Of a DNA stretch of 64,000 nt, positions 27,521-37,072 are shown piece after piece. Position 1 is the stretch's first letter; each line of letters begins with the position of its first letter. Position numbers and translations under genes: made by a program. Source of the DNA: CAWAXW01 sp963786155 (GTDB lineage Bacteria; Actinomycetota; CADDZG01; WHSQ01); assembly GCA_963786155.1 (NCBI GenBank), contig CAWAXW010000006.1, positions 2,356,001 to 2,420,000 of the forward strand, read 5' to 3'. The notes beneath the pieces are model-generated. The model was given only the letters and a program-made list of their open reading frames with translations, made no database searches and was not told the DNA's origin.

Positions 27521-28504
27521 CTAGAACCCAGCGAGCTTGCGCATCTCCTGCTCGATGCGGTCGACATCGGGCAGGAACCAATGTTCCAGACTCGGCGCGT
27601 ACGGCATGGCAGGAACGTGGGGCCCGCCCATCCGCATGATCGGAGCATCGAGCTCGAACAGCGACCTCTCGGCGATCTGCGCGGCCACCTCGGCCCCCAC
27701 GCCGAGGAACTTGTTGTCCTCGTAGACGATCATCACCTTGTTGGTCTTCCCGACCGACTCGAGCACGGTCTCGATGTCGAGAGGGAAGATGCTGCGCAGG
27801 TCGATGACCTCGACGCTGATGTTCTCGCTTGCGAGCCGCTCGGCGGCCTCGACGCAATAGTGATGCATCAAGCCGTAGCTGACGCAGGTGAGGTCGGTGC
27901 CCTCACGACGGACCGCCGCCTTGCCGAACTCGATGGTGTAGCGCTCGTCGGGCACCTCGCCCTTGATTAAGCGGTAGCACTTCTTGTGCTCGAGGAACAG
28001 GACCGGGTCCGGGTCCTCGATCGCCTGGATCAACATGCCCTTCGCGTCGTGAGGAGTCGACGGGAGCACGACCTTGAGTCCGGGCACGTGTGCGAAGAAG
28101 GCCTCGATCGATTGCGAGTGATAGAGCGCTCCGTGAACGCCGCCGCCGTACGGGGTGCGGATCACCATCGGTACGGTGAAGTCACCGTTGCTCCGGTAAC
28201 GGATACGGGCGGCCTCCTGCACGATCTGGTTGAAGCCGGGGAAGATGAAATCGGCGAACTGCATCTCGGCCACCGGCCGCAGGCCGTCGATGGCCATGCC
28301 GATCGAGACGCCGGCGATGAGGTTCTCGTCCAGCGGTGTGTCGAGCACGCGCCGCTCGCCGAACTCGTCGAGGAATCCCATGGTGACGCGGAACACTCCG
28401 CCGCGAGCCCCGACGTCCTCGCCGAGGACGAGGACGCGCTCGTCGGCGCGCATCTCCTCCTGGAGGGTGTCGTGGATGGTCTGAACGAGCGTCTTCTCGG
28501 CCAT
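27521..28504 (-). CDS. bkdB: 2-oxoacid dehydrogenase E1 beta subunit (branched-chain type)
   Basis: The 327-residue protein shows LGEDVGARGGVFRVT, RVLDTPLDENLIAGVSIGMAIDG, MQFADFIFPGFNQI and PYGGGVHGALYHSQS, standard for E1beta of the branched-chain or acetoin/pyruvate group. It pairs with E1alpha; the ATG overlaps the E1alpha stop (TGATG). The complex makes acyl-CoA from 2-oxoacids and feeds branched-chain fatty acid synthesis or catabolism. The substrate class is inferred from the E1alpha and E2 pattern. Confidence 0.88.
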   Translation of the reverse strand: MAEKTLVQTIHDTLQEEMRADERVLVLGEDVGARGGVFRVTMGFLDEFGERRVLDTPLDENLIAGVSIGMAIDGLRPVAEMQFADFIFPGFNQIVQEAARIRYRSNGDFTVPMVIRTPYGGGVHGALYHSQSIEAFFAHVPGLKVVLPSTPHDAKGMLIQAIEDPDPVLFLEHKKCYRLIKGEVPDERYTIEFGKAAVRREGTDLTCVSYGLMHHYCVEAAERLASENISVEVIDLRSIFPLDIETVLESVGKTNKVMIVYEDNKFLGVGAEVAAQIAERSLFELDAPIMRMGGPHVPAMPYAPSLEHWFLPDVDRIEQEMRKLAGF

Positions 28505-29514
28505 CAGTTCACCCCCTGCATGTCGCCGTACACGTTCTCGGCGGCGGTAGCGGGGTCGGGGAACTCGGCGGCCTCGGCCTCTTTCGCTCCCTCGAGCACG
28601 TGTGCCTTCGTCTCCTCGCGGGCCTCTTCGATCTTCTTGTCGTCGAGCACGTCCACGGTCTTAAGGTAGTTCTCGAAGTTCGGGATCGGGTCTTTCTTGC
28701 GCCACTCCTCGACCTCTTCGCGCGACCGGTAGGTGCGGTCGTCGTCGTCGGACGTGTGGCTGTAGAAGCGGTAGGTCCGAAGCTCGATGAGCGTCGGGCC
28801 CTCGCCCGCTCGAGCCCGGTCGACCGCATCCTTCGTCAACCGGTAGCTCTCGAGAACGTCGTTGCCGTCGCCCTCGAAGCCGGGGAAGCCGTAGCCCTCG
28901 GCCCTCTTGTAGACGCGTCCAGCAACCTGCTTGGACTCGTGCACGCTGATCGCGTATTGATTGTTCTCGCAGATGAGGATGAGCGGGAGGTCGTGGATGC
29001 CGGCGAAGTTCATGGCGCCGTGCCAGTCGCCTTCGGAGGTCCCGCCCTCGCCGAACCAGGTTCCGACGACGGCATCCTCGCCCTTGTACTTCTTCGAGTA
29101 CGCGATCCCGGCTGCATGGAGGACCTGCGTGGCGATGGGAGACGAGCCGGTGATGATGCGGTGCTTGGATGAGCCCCAGTGGGCCGGCATCTGGCGTCCG
29201 CCCGACGACGGGTCGTCTTTCTTTCCGAACAAACCCATGAAGACGTCCTTGGCGGTGAACCCGCACGCCAGAGCGATGGCCATGTCCCTGTAGTACGGGC
29301 AGAAGACGTCCTTGCTGCGCTCAAAGGCCCAGATCGAACCGACCTGCGCGGCTTCGTGACCCGAGACGGGAACGACGAACGGTGCCTTGCCCATCCTGTT
29401 CAGGGCCCACTGACGTTCGTCGCAGAAGCGGGCGAGAAGCATCGTGCGATACATCTCAAGGAGGTCTTCCTCCTTGAGACCTAGATCGCTGTGTTTGTCC
29501 TTACCTTTGGCCAT
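28504..29514 (-). CDS. bkdA: 2-oxoacid dehydrogenase E1 alpha subunit (branched-chain type)
   Basis: The 336-residue subunit has GHEAAQVGSIWAFERSKDVFCPYYRD, then the TPP motif GTWFGEGGTSEGDWHGAMN...ENNQYAIS and the phosphorylation-loop-like YRFYSHTSDDDDRTYR. These match BkdA-type E1alpha rather than AceE. The start has GAGGAGGAG upstream. A short Ala/Glu-rich tail follows. Subunit of the E1 heterotetramer in the cytoplasm. Confidence 0.88.
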   Translation of the reverse strand: MAKGKDKHSDLGLKEEDLLEMYRTMLLARFCDERQWALNRMGKAPFVVPVSGHEAAQVGSIWAFERSKDVFCPYYRDMAIALACGFTAKDVFMGLFGKKDDPSSGGRQMPAHWGSSKHRIITGSSPIATQVLHAAGIAYSKKYKGEDAVVGTWFGEGGTSEGDWHGAMNFAGIHDLPLILICENNQYAISVHESKQVAGRVYKRAEGYGFPGFEGDGNDVLESYRLTKDAVDRARAGEGPTLIELRTYRFYSHTSDDDDRTYRSREEVEEWRKKDPIPNFENYLKTVDVLDDKKIEEAREETKAHVLEGAKEAEAAEFPDPATAAENVYGDMQGVN

Positions 29515-29541
29515 CCGTCTCCTCCTCGAGACAAAGCATTC

Positions 29542-30249
29542 CTAAATCAGGGCAGGGTCGAACTCCGAGGTTGTCGCGGGTTGCAGGACCTTGGGATGCG
29601 CCCACACGAGAGGGCGATCGAAGACCGCACTCAGGTGATTCGCTGCCAGGGTCGCAACCTCCTTCACCGGGTGCTTCACGCCGGTCTCTGCGAGAACCGA
29701 AGTGACCCCACGATCCTGGATGCCGCACGGGACGATGCCCTCGAACATGGTCAGGTCTGGGGCAACGTTGAAGGCGAACCCGTGCATCGTTATGCCGCGA
29801 GTGATCTTGACCCCGATGGCTCCAAGCTTGTTGGTCCCGACCCAAACCCCGGTGTGCTCGGGATCGCGGTGGGCGTCCACGCCAAGGTCGTGCGCGGTGG
29901 CGATGACAACCTCTTCGAGCTTGCGCAGATATGCCAGCACGTCGTAACGATCGCCGAGGCCCATAATCGGATATCCGACGAGCTGGCCGGGGCCGTGGAA
30001 TGTCGCCCGGCCCCCGCGGTCCACGCGATAGAGCTCGATCCCTCGGGCGAGACGCTGGGTCTCGCCGTACACGACGTCGGCCTCGAGCGCGCGGCGCCCG
30101 AGTGTGTAAGTCGGCGGATGCTCCAGCAACATGAGGGAGTCGTCGCGCTCCCCGTCCAGACGCGCCAGGTAAAGGGATTGCTGCCACGACCACGCGGCCG
30201 GGTAATCGACGCAACCCAGCCAGGACGCGGTGAGAACGGAGTCGCTCAT
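29542..30249 (-). CDS. lipB: Octanoyltransferase LipB
   Basis: The 235-residue enzyme moves octanoyl groups from acyl carrier protein to lipoyl domains. It has HPPTYTLGRRA, RGGRATFHGPGQLVGYP, the catalytic Lys in GTNKLGAIGVKI and the catalytic Cys in PCGIQDRGVTS. The ATG overlaps the E2 stop (ATGA). Together with LipA in the same operon it lipoylates the neighbouring E2. Confidence 0.94.
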   Translation of the reverse strand: MSDSVLTASWLGCVDYPAAWSWQQSLYLARLDGERDDSLMLLEHPPTYTLGRRALEADVVYGETQRLARGIELYRVDRGGRATFHGPGQLVGYPIMGLGDRYDVLAYLRKLEEVVIATAHDLGVDAHRDPEHTGVWVGTNKLGAIGVKITRGITMHGFAFNVAPDLTMFEGIVPCGIQDRGVTSVLAETGVKHPVKEVATLAANHLSAVFDRPLVWAHPKVLQPATTSEFDPALI

Positions 30250-31670
30250 GCCGAGTAGTGGGCCAGCTCGGAGGAGTAGTCGGTCGATTCGAGGCGTTCC
30301 TTCAATCTCTTGAGGAACGAAGCCGCTTCGGCCCCGTCGATCACGCGGTGATCCCACGACAAGGACAGGAACCCTTGGCTGCGCACCGCGATCGCATCGT
30401 CGTCGGTGACGACCACCCGCTTCTCGATCGCCTCGAAGCCGAGGATCGCCGTCTGGCCCCGCGGGATGATCGGAACGGAGAGCACGGACCCGAAGGGCCC
30501 GGGGTTGGTGATCGTGAAGGTGCCGCCGACCAGGTCGTCTGGGCTGAGCTTTTTGGTGCGAGCCTTCTCGGCCACCTCTTTCACCGACCGGGCTAAACCG
30601 ACGACGTTCTTCTCGTCGGCGCCCTTGATCACCGGGACTATCAATCCGCCACCCTCCAGGGCGACCGCGATACCAAGGTTCACATAGTGCTTCACGAGGT
30701 TCGCCTGGTTCTCTTCGTCGAAGGTCGCGTTCACGACCGGCATCTCGAGGAGCGTGTCGCACACGGCCCTGCACAAGAACGGCATGAAAGTGATGCTGAA
30801 GTTCTCGCGCTTCTTAAAGCTGTCTTTCACCTCATTGCGAAGGTTGACGATGTTCGTCCAGTCGACCTCGACGGCGTTCCATGCACGCGCGACCTCGCGC
30901 GCGGAGGCGACCATGTGCTCTGCCGTTCGCCGGCGGATGTTCGTCCAGGGGACGAGCTCCTCGCGACCTCCCGCGGCCGCAACCGACGGCTCGGGCTTGG
31001 GCGCTGGCTCGGGGGCTTCTTCAGCCGACGCCGCGGGCTTTGCCGCGGGACGAGCCTTGCGCGTCTCGACGAACTTCAAGACGTCTTGCTTACGGATGCG
31101 CCCGCCGGTCCCGGTCCCATCCACCTCGTCGAGCTCGACGCCGTGCTCGTCTGCCAGCCGGCGGACCAGCGGCGAGATGATCCCCCGCTTGGAACGGTCC
31201 CCCGAAGACGGTTTGGACTCGTCGGTCTTCTGTTCCTGCTGGGGAGCCTGTTCGGCCTTGGCGGCCGGTTGCTTCTCCTCCTGGGTGGCCGGCTTCTCCT
31301 CGGCGGAAGCCTTCTCGGTTCCTTCGGCCTCGCCCTCGGCCTGCCGCTCGGCCGCCTGGGCCTCGGCCGCATCCCCTTTTTCTTCGGATGCATCCGCCTC
31401 GGGCTGTTCGCCTCCGTCGTCGGCGGCTTCGCCGGCCTCCCCTATCAGGGCGATCGCGGTCCCGACCTTCACGGTCTCGCCCTCGGGCACCAAGATCTTC
31501 TGCAGCGTGCCGCCGGCCGACGACGGGACCTCGGAGTCCACCTTGTCGGTGGAGACCTCGACGAGGAGCTCGTCCTCCTCGATCGTGTCGCCCTCCTGCT
31601 TGAGCCAGCGCGTGATAGTTCCCTCGACAACGGACTCGCCGAGTTGGGGCATCTTGATCTCAGTTGCCAT
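30246..31670 (-). CDS. Dihydrolipoamide acyltransferase E2
   Basis: The 474-residue E2 has one lipoyl domain (residues 1-80, lipoylated Lys at about 43 in STDKVDSEV), a long Ala/Glu/Pro-rich linker (about 80-160), a peripheral subunit-binding domain (ISPLVRRLADEHGVELDEV..GRIRKQDV, about 165-200) and the catalytic domain ending with SLSWDHRVIDGAEAA (His/Asp active site). It forms the core of the complex with the E1 subunits and the dihydrolipoyl dehydrogenase encoded about 4 kb upstream. It is the first gene of the E2-lipB-E1alpha-E1beta-lipA run. Confidence 0.92.
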   Translation of the reverse strand: MATEIKMPQLGESVVEGTITRWLKQEGDTIEEDELLVEVSTDKVDSEVPSSAGGTLQKILVPEGETVKVGTAIALIGEAGEAADDGGEQPEADASEEKGDAAEAQAAERQAEGEAEGTEKASAEEKPATQEEKQPAAKAEQAPQQEQKTDESKPSSGDRSKRGIISPLVRRLADEHGVELDEVDGTGTGGRIRKQDVLKFVETRKARPAAKPAASAEEAPEPAPKPEPSVAAAGGREELVPWTNIRRRTAEHMVASAREVARAWNAVEVDWTNIVNLRNEVKDSFKKRENFSITFMPFLCRAVCDTLLEMPVVNATFDEENQANLVKHYVNLGIAVALEGGGLIVPVIKGADEKNVVGLARSVKEVAEKARTKKLSPDDLVGGTFTITNPGPFGSVLSVPIIPRGQTAILGFEAIEKRVVVTDDDAIAVRSQGFLSLSWDHRVIDGAEAASFLKRLKERLESTDYSSELAHYSA

Positions 31671-31799
31671 CCGGCCGATCCTCCCCTTTCGCCCTTAGAG
31701 AATCATTCGAGAAGAGCTGGGTAGCACGAACGGGGACCCGGACCCACCGGTTCCCCCCACCAACCTTGAGAGTACCGCCGCTATTCGCGGGCCGTGACT

Positions 31800-33218
31800 T
31801 CAGACGCGTACGACGCGCACGAAATCGGTCCGCCCTGCCCGCCGGCCGGGGGTCCCGGCGACTACCACAACGAGGTCGTTCTCGCCGCAAATCCCGGCCC
31901 CACGAGCGGTAGCCATCACCTGTTCGGCCTCATCTCTCATGTCGCGATCCTCGGGTATGTCACCCATCGGCAGAGGCACCACCCCCCAGATGAGTGTCAG
32001 GGCGCCAAGGGTCTCCGCGCGCGATGACAATCCAACGATGGGCATTCGGGGGCGGAACGCGGCGACGCGCCGAGGCGTTGCGCCGCTTCGGGTCGGGCAC
32101 AGGATCGCGGCCGCATCGAGGTCGGTCGCGGCCTGAACCCCCGCGTGCGCGACGGCCCAGGAGACCGCGTCGTCTTCAACGTGAGGGACTTGGCGGATGG
32201 GGCGATCTGCCCACCCCATCTCGGTATTGACGGCGATCTCGGCCATCGTCTCGACCGTGGGGACCGGATACTCACCGACGGCGGTCTCCTCCGAGAGCAT
32301 TAACGCGTCGGTGCCGTCGAGCACCGCATTGGCGACGTCCGCGACCTCAGCGCGCGTGGGCAATGGAGATTGGGTCATGGACTCGAGCATCTGCGTCGCG
32401 GTGATCACCGGCGTGCCGTGCAGGTTGCACATCTCGATGATCTCTTTCTGGATGATCGGTACCCGCGTGAGGGCAGTCTGGATTCCTAGATCGCCGCGGG
32501 CGACCATCACCGCATCCGCCGCTCGGACGATCCCATCGAGATTCTCCAGGGCCGAACGGGTCTCGATCTTGGCCACGAGCCCGGGGCGGTGGCCGCGCTT
32601 TGGAAGGGCGGCCCTCGCTCGCTCCAGGTCGTCGGCGTCGCGGATGAAGGACAACCCGACGAAGTCGGCCTTGATCGAGAGAGCGAAGCCCAGCGCGCCC
32701 TCGTCCTCGGGCGTGAACGCCCGCACATGGCGCTCGGCCGCCGGGAGATGCATCCCCTTGCGCGACCTCAGCACGCCTCGGCGTACGACCTCGGTGTGGA
32801 CGTCGGCGCCGTCGACGGAGGTGGTCTTGAGCACGATCGCGCCGTCGGCGAGGAATATCTCGTCACCCTGCTCGACCATCTCGGCCAGGCTGGGGACTGT
32901 GGTGGACACATGATGTTCGTCGCCTACGACTTCGGAACCGGCCAGGACGAACGGCGTTCCAGCCTCGAGCACGACCATGTCGCCCGCTACCGGTCCGGTA
33001 CGCATCTTCGGCCCGGGGAGGTCTGCGAGGACGCCCGTCACGCGCCCGATCTCAGCCGAGACCTCTCGAACGAGAGTCGCCGACTTCTCGTGCGTGTCCC
33101 GATCCGCATGCGCGAGGTTCAAGCGGAAGACATCAACACCCGCGAGAGCAAGAGCGCGAAGCGAATCGCGATCGCCGCTACGCGGCCCTACCGTCGCAAC
33201 GATCTTGGCGCGTCTCAC
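31800..33218 (-). CDS. pyk: Pyruvate kinase
   Basis: The 472-residue enzyme converts phosphoenolpyruvate and ADP to pyruvate and ATP. It has KIVATVGPRSGD at the N-terminus, FRLNLAHAD, the catalytic Lys region VAKIETRSALENLDGI, VMVARGDLGIQ and DALMLSEETAVGEYP. Start GTG at 33216-33218. In FRLNLAHAD the usual RxNxSHG becomes RLNLAHA, so Ser is replaced by Ala and Gly by Ala. Length and C-terminal domain are normal. Confidence 0.92.
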   Translation of the reverse strand: MRRAKIVATVGPRSGDRDSLRALALAGVDVFRLNLAHADRDTHEKSATLVREVSAEIGRVTGVLADLPGPKMRTGPVAGDMVVLEAGTPFVLAGSEVVGDEHHVSTTVPSLAEMVEQGDEIFLADGAIVLKTTSVDGADVHTEVVRRGVLRSRKGMHLPAAERHVRAFTPEDEGALGFALSIKADFVGLSFIRDADDLERARAALPKRGHRPGLVAKIETRSALENLDGIVRAADAVMVARGDLGIQTALTRVPIIQKEIIEMCNLHGTPVITATQMLESMTQSPLPTRAEVADVANAVLDGTDALMLSEETAVGEYPVPTVETMAEIAVNTEMGWADRPIRQVPHVEDDAVSWAVAHAGVQAATDLDAAAILCPTRSGATPRRVAAFRPRMPIVGLSSRAETLGALTLIWGVVPLPMGDIPEDRDMRDEAEQVMATARGAGICGENDLVVVVAGTPGRRAGRTDFVRVVRV

Positions 33219-33255
33219 AGGGCTAAGAGTGCCTTATCCGAGGGTTCGAACGGGC

Positions 33256-34266
33256 TCAGGGCTTGGACGACTCGACCTTTACCCCGGCGGCGGCATCCTC
33301 CTCGCCCACTTCGTATCGGATCGAACCGGATCCCGACTGCTTGAACGAGTCGTATCCGACCGGTGAATCGGTTACTTCCGAGGGATCGGGAGCTTGGACG
33401 TCGACGTCGACCCCGTAGTCGAAGAAGTCCATCGTCATCTCGAGATCGAATCCGCCGAAGTCCATGTCCTCGTCCGAAGTCTGAGAGCTCATGTCCATGG
33501 ACACCATTAAAGCCATGCGCCGGATGAGCCCCTCGTCATCGATCCATACATCCACCGGGAACGGGTTCATCCCCATGAGAAGAGCGGCGGGCTTGCCCAG
33601 GGACTCCTCATCGCCAAACTCCGAAGGGTCGACCGAGGTCTGGACATGCTCAGTAGGCACACCACGGATCTCCTCGCGCCCAACCACTTCCAGATCGGAG
33701 GAACCCGTCAAGTAGTCCAGGAGCTCGTCCGGCGAACTGCCCCACGGCGAGGCTCCGGCGTTGGGTAGATCGCTCTTCATCCACTTCTCGGACCCCTCTC
33801 GAGAGTAAGTGGCATCTGGGGTCGAGATGAATTCGCCGGTCGTCTCTCTGTTCGCCTCTTCGAAAGTCTCTACGTATTCGTCTTCGAGGAAGTCGGAGCC
33901 GCTCTCCTCCAGATGCTTCAGCTGCTCGTCGGTTAGCGACTCGCGCATCTCTTCGTTCATCTGCTCACGAGTCTGTTCCATCTGCTCGCGCATCTTGCTC
34001 ATCTGGGCGTCTGAGATCTCAAAGGTCGTCGTCGTGGTCATGTGCGAGGTCTTCTTTTTGAAATCCATGACGCCTTCGGCAGTCACGTCGTAGCTGCCCA
34101 TGCCCGAGTCCATCTTCATCGTCATGGCCACGCGTGCACTGCCCGCATCCTTTGTGGCGCTCGCCGCTTGGACTAGGGACTTGCCGCTTTGCGCTGATGG
34201 TTGCCCGCATCCGACCAATAGAAATGCGGTCGCGCCTGCAACCGCTAGACCTGCTCGCCCGCCCAT
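33256..34266 (-). CDS. LppX/LprG-like lipoprotein, copy 1
   Basis: The ATG at 34264-34266 begins a signal with lipobox LVGC (FLLVGCGQPS). The mature part has SARVAMTMKMDSGMGSYDVTAEGVMDF, the acidic Met-rich stretch MREQMEQTREQMNEEMRE, and a C-terminus with VDVWIDDEGLIRRMALMV. This is the half-barrel pattern of actinobacterial LppX/LprG/LprA lipoproteins, which carry lipids or lipoglycans across the periplasm. It is homologous to the next gene in the same direction. Ligand unknown. Confidence 0.72.
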   Translation of the reverse strand: MGGRAGLAVAGATAFLLVGCGQPSAQSGKSLVQAASATKDAGSARVAMTMKMDSGMGSYDVTAEGVMDFKKKTSHMTTTTTFEISDAQMSKMREQMEQTREQMNEEMRESLTDEQLKHLEESGSDFLEDEYVETFEEANRETTGEFISTPDATYSREGSEKWMKSDLPNAGASPWGSSPDELLDYLTGSSDLEVVGREEIRGVPTEHVQTSVDPSEFGDEESLGKPAALLMGMNPFPVDVWIDDEGLIRRMALMVSMDMSSQTSDEDMDFGGFDLEMTMDFFDYGVDVDVQAPDPSEVTDSPVGYDSFKQSGSGSIRYEVGEEDAAAGVKVESSKP

Positions 34267-34386
34267 GCCACCGCCTCCTCGTTTTGCCCGGCACATCGTA
34301 AGCCCAGCTTGCTTCGGTGGCAAAGAAGACTGCACTCTCTTCCGGGAGAAGTCCGAAGACCGGACTTCTCCAGGAGAAGAATGCTT

Positions 34387-35248
34387 CTATAGGCCGTCGG
34401 ATTCGCCTAGGCCGCCCATCAGTTCGGCGAAGTCGGTTACTTCGTCTTCGGAGGATCTCTACTTCGACGTCGATGCCGAAGTCGAAGAGCTCCATCGTCA
34501 TCGACTGTTCGATGTCGCCACCTCCGGAGGGGTTGGGGATGGAGAGATCCTGGCGATAGCGGCGGGCGAGCCCGTCCTCGTCGATCCACACTTCGATCGG
34601 GAACTCCGACGTGCCGAGTTGCTTTTCGAGGCTGTCGAGCGCGCCCTCGAGGACGGCCCTCAGTTCCTCGGGCGATTCCTCGAGGACCTTCTCCATGTCG
34701 ATCGTGGCCTTGTAGTGAGTGGTCGGGACGCCTTGCACTTCCTCTTCGCCCACTACCTCGACGTCGTCGGAGGCGCCCTCCAAGTACTGGAGGAACTGCG
34801 TGGGGTCTTGTTGGCCCCCTGCCTGCGACAGGGCTTCGAAGTCGATGCCGGATTCCTCGCCGAGCGTTGCGTAGTCGATCTTGATCCACTCGATCCCGGG
34901 CGAGACCGAGCTGAAGATCGGCGAGCGCATGTACAACTCCGTGCCGTCGAACACGATCTCGGTGGTCCCCCCGGCCGAACCGAGCCCGGCGATGTCCGGG
35001 AGCTCCATCGTCATCTCGCCGCGCCGGCCCTCGTAATCGAACGCACCTTCGGCGGTGATAGTGAACCCATCGGGGATGCCCTCGCCACTCGTTTGGATGT
35101 CCATGGTGAAGGCGGAGCTGCCGGCGTCCTGGGTCTTCTCGGCGGCAAGGGAGATGTCTTCCAGAGCGGTCTCGCCCCCGCCTCCTTCATCTCCGCACGC
35201 GGTGGCGAGTAGACCGATGAGCATCAGCGCGGCGAGGGCTCGCCTCAT
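34387..35248 (-). CDS. LppX/LprG-like lipoprotein, copy 2 (frameshifted near the end)
   Basis: The ATG at 35246-35248 starts a signal with lipobox ATAC (LIGLLATACGDEG). The mature part has SSAFTMDIQTSGEGIPDGFTITAEGAFDY, EWIKIDYATLGEES, GVPTTHYKATIDM and IEVWIDEDGLARRYRQDLSI, parallel to copy 1. A one-base shift near 34450 separates FGIDVEVEI from SSEDEVTDFAELMGGLGESDGL, after which a TAG at 34387-34389 ends the gene. Without the shift the frame would run through copy 1. Same family as copy 1, so a tandem duplication is likely. Confidence 0.72.
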
Positions 35249-35273
35249 CGTGGAACGTCCTTTCATCATGCGA

Positions 35274-36692
35274 TCAACCGTGCAGAGGCTTGCCGGCAAG
35301 CTCGAGGAACGTCTCGCCGATCACCTCCGACAGCGTCGGGTGGGGGTGGATGAGCTCGGCGAGCTCGTCCGGGTAGGCCTCCCAGCTCGTCGCGAGCTGG
35401 GCCTCGGTTATGAGATCGGAAGCGCGAGGGCCGACGATGTGCACGCCGATGACCGCGCCGTTCTTCTCCGCGATCGTCTTGACGAAGCCCTGTCCCCCGC
35501 CGAGCATCAGCGCCCGCGCGTTGGCCGAGAACGGATAGCGCTTCGTCACCACATCGATGCCGGCCTCCTTCGCCTTGTCCTCGGTGTAGCCGACGGACGC
35601 GACCTCGGGCTGGCAGTAGATGACGTGCGGGATGTTCTTGTAGTCGACCGGGGTCACGTTCTCGCCCGCGATGTGCTCGGCGAGCTTCATTCCCTCGATA
35701 AAAGCGACGTGCGCGAGCTGAGGGTGCGGCCAGTTGGCGTCGGGGACGTGGATCGCATCCCCGATCGCGTAGACGCCCTTGACGCTCGTCTCGAACATCG
35801 GGGACGTGAGGATGAAGTCGCGCTCCATCTTGATGCCGGCCTCTTCGAAACCCATGTCCTTCGTGCGGGGGCCGCGCCCGATCGCTACGAACATGAGCTC
35901 CGCCGCGAGCGTCTTCTTGTCGCCGTCCTTGGCGATCTCGACCTCGACCCCGCTGTCGTTGGTCGTGGCGCCCGTGACCTCGACACCGAGATGGAACTTG
36001 ATGCCGCGCTTCAGCAGGAGCTTGGCGAGCGCCTCCGAGATGTCGTCATCCTCGAATGGGGCGATCTTCGGAAGCATCTCGACGACGTTCACCTCGGCCC
36101 CGAAGGAGCGATAGACGCTGGCGAACTCAAGCCCGATGTAGTTGCCACCGACCACGACGACCGAGCCGGGGATGTCCTTCGCCTCGAGCCCGTGGTTCGA
36201 GTTGTGCACCCTGTCGCCGTCCGCTGCGATGAAGGGAAGGTCGCGAGGGTAAGAGCCGGGACATAGGACGACGGCCTTCGACGCGCTGAGCGAGCGCTGC
36301 CCGTCGGAGGTCTCGACGACCACGGTCTTTGCGTCGGCCAACCGCCCGCTTCCTTCGACGAGCTCGATCTTGCGCTTCTTCACTAGCCCCGACAGGCCCT
36401 TGTACATCCGGCCCACGACCGAGTCCTTGAAGCCCTGGACCTTGCCCCAGTCGACCGAAGGCTCCTGCACCAGGATCCCGAACTCGCCGGCGTTGCGGAT
36501 CTCGTCTACGAGCTCGGCCGCGTGCAGCAGGGCCTTGGTGGGGATGCACCCTCGGTGTAGGCAGGTACCGCCGACCTTGTCCTTCTCCACGATCGCTACC
36601 GACATGCCGAGGGCAACCGCTCGGAAGGCGCACGAGTACCCCGCGTTCCCTCCGCCGAGGATGACGAGATCGAAGGTGTCTGAAGCGGCCAC
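35274..36692 (-). CDS. lpdA: Dihydrolipoyl dehydrogenase (E3)
   Basis: The flavoprotein, about 472 residues, has the FAD motif VILGGGNAGYSCAFRA, the redox disulfide TCLHRGCIPTKALL, the NAD motif VVVGGNYIGLEFA and the C-terminal HPHPTLSE base. It reoxidises dihydrolipoamide of 2-oxoacid dehydrogenases. GTG at 36690-36692 is chosen because AGGAGG lies 4-5 bases upstream; ATG at 36710 is in frame but has no such site. It is separated from the E1/E2 operon by pyk and the two lipoproteins. Confidence 0.93.
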   Translation of the reverse strand: MAASDTFDLVILGGGNAGYSCAFRAVALGMSVAIVEKDKVGGTCLHRGCIPTKALLHAAELVDEIRNAGEFGILVQEPSVDWGKVQGFKDSVVGRMYKGLSGLVKKRKIELVEGSGRLADAKTVVVETSDGQRSLSASKAVVLCPGSYPRDLPFIAADGDRVHNSNHGLEAKDIPGSVVVVGGNYIGLEFASVYRSFGAEVNVVEMLPKIAPFEDDDISEALAKLLLKRGIKFHLGVEVTGATTNDSGVEVEIAKDGDKKTLAAELMFVAIGRGPRTKDMGFEEAGIKMERDFILTSPMFETSVKGVYAIGDAIHVPDANWPHPQLAHVAFIEGMKLAEHIAGENVTPVDYKNIPHVIYCQPEVASVGYTEDKAKEAGIDVVTKRYPFSANARALMLGGGQGFVKTIAEKNGAVIGVHIVGPRASDLITEAQLATSWEAYPDELAELIHPHPTLSEVIGETFLELAGKPLHG

Positions 36693-36769
36693 TTTGCCTC
36701 CTGATTCCATCTAATCGAGGGGCCACGATAACGCCCTGGGCGCAGTTCCAGTTGTGTCACGATGGGTCT

Positions 36770-37036
36770 ATGAAGGGCGATCGGGTCGAGGTCGTGGTCG
36801 ACATCGGCGACGGAACCAAGACCTACGAGATCGAAGCGACCAAGGCGGGTCGGCGGGTCGAGATCTCCAACGTGCGAGGCACGGTAGAGGTCTCCGAAGT
36901 CACCCGAACGGGCGTGATCGTGCGCAGCGGCCGCTTCATGTCGACCCGGGTGGTGGCCGTGATCGAGCACCCGGCCGAGGACGAGCAACAGCCCCGCCCC
37001 CGGCGGCGCAATCGCAACCAGGGAAGCCTCATCTAG
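36770..37036 (+). CDS. Small beta-rich hypothetical protein
   Basis: An 88-residue protein of alternating short strands (VEVVVDIGDGTKTYEIEATKAGRRVEI...GVIVRSGRFMSTRVVAVIEH) with an Arg/Pro-rich tail PRPRRRNRNQ. The ATG at 36770 is in the divergent region from lpdA; the ribosome site is weak. No family recognised. Confidence 0.6.
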   Translation: MKGDRVEVVVDIGDGTKTYEIEATKAGRRVEISNVRGTVEVSEVTRTGVIVRSGRFMSTRVVAVIEHPAEDEQQPRPRRRNRNQGSLI

Positions 37037-37072
37037 GGGGTCTAAGACCCGGGGGCGTCGAAGATAGTCCTT

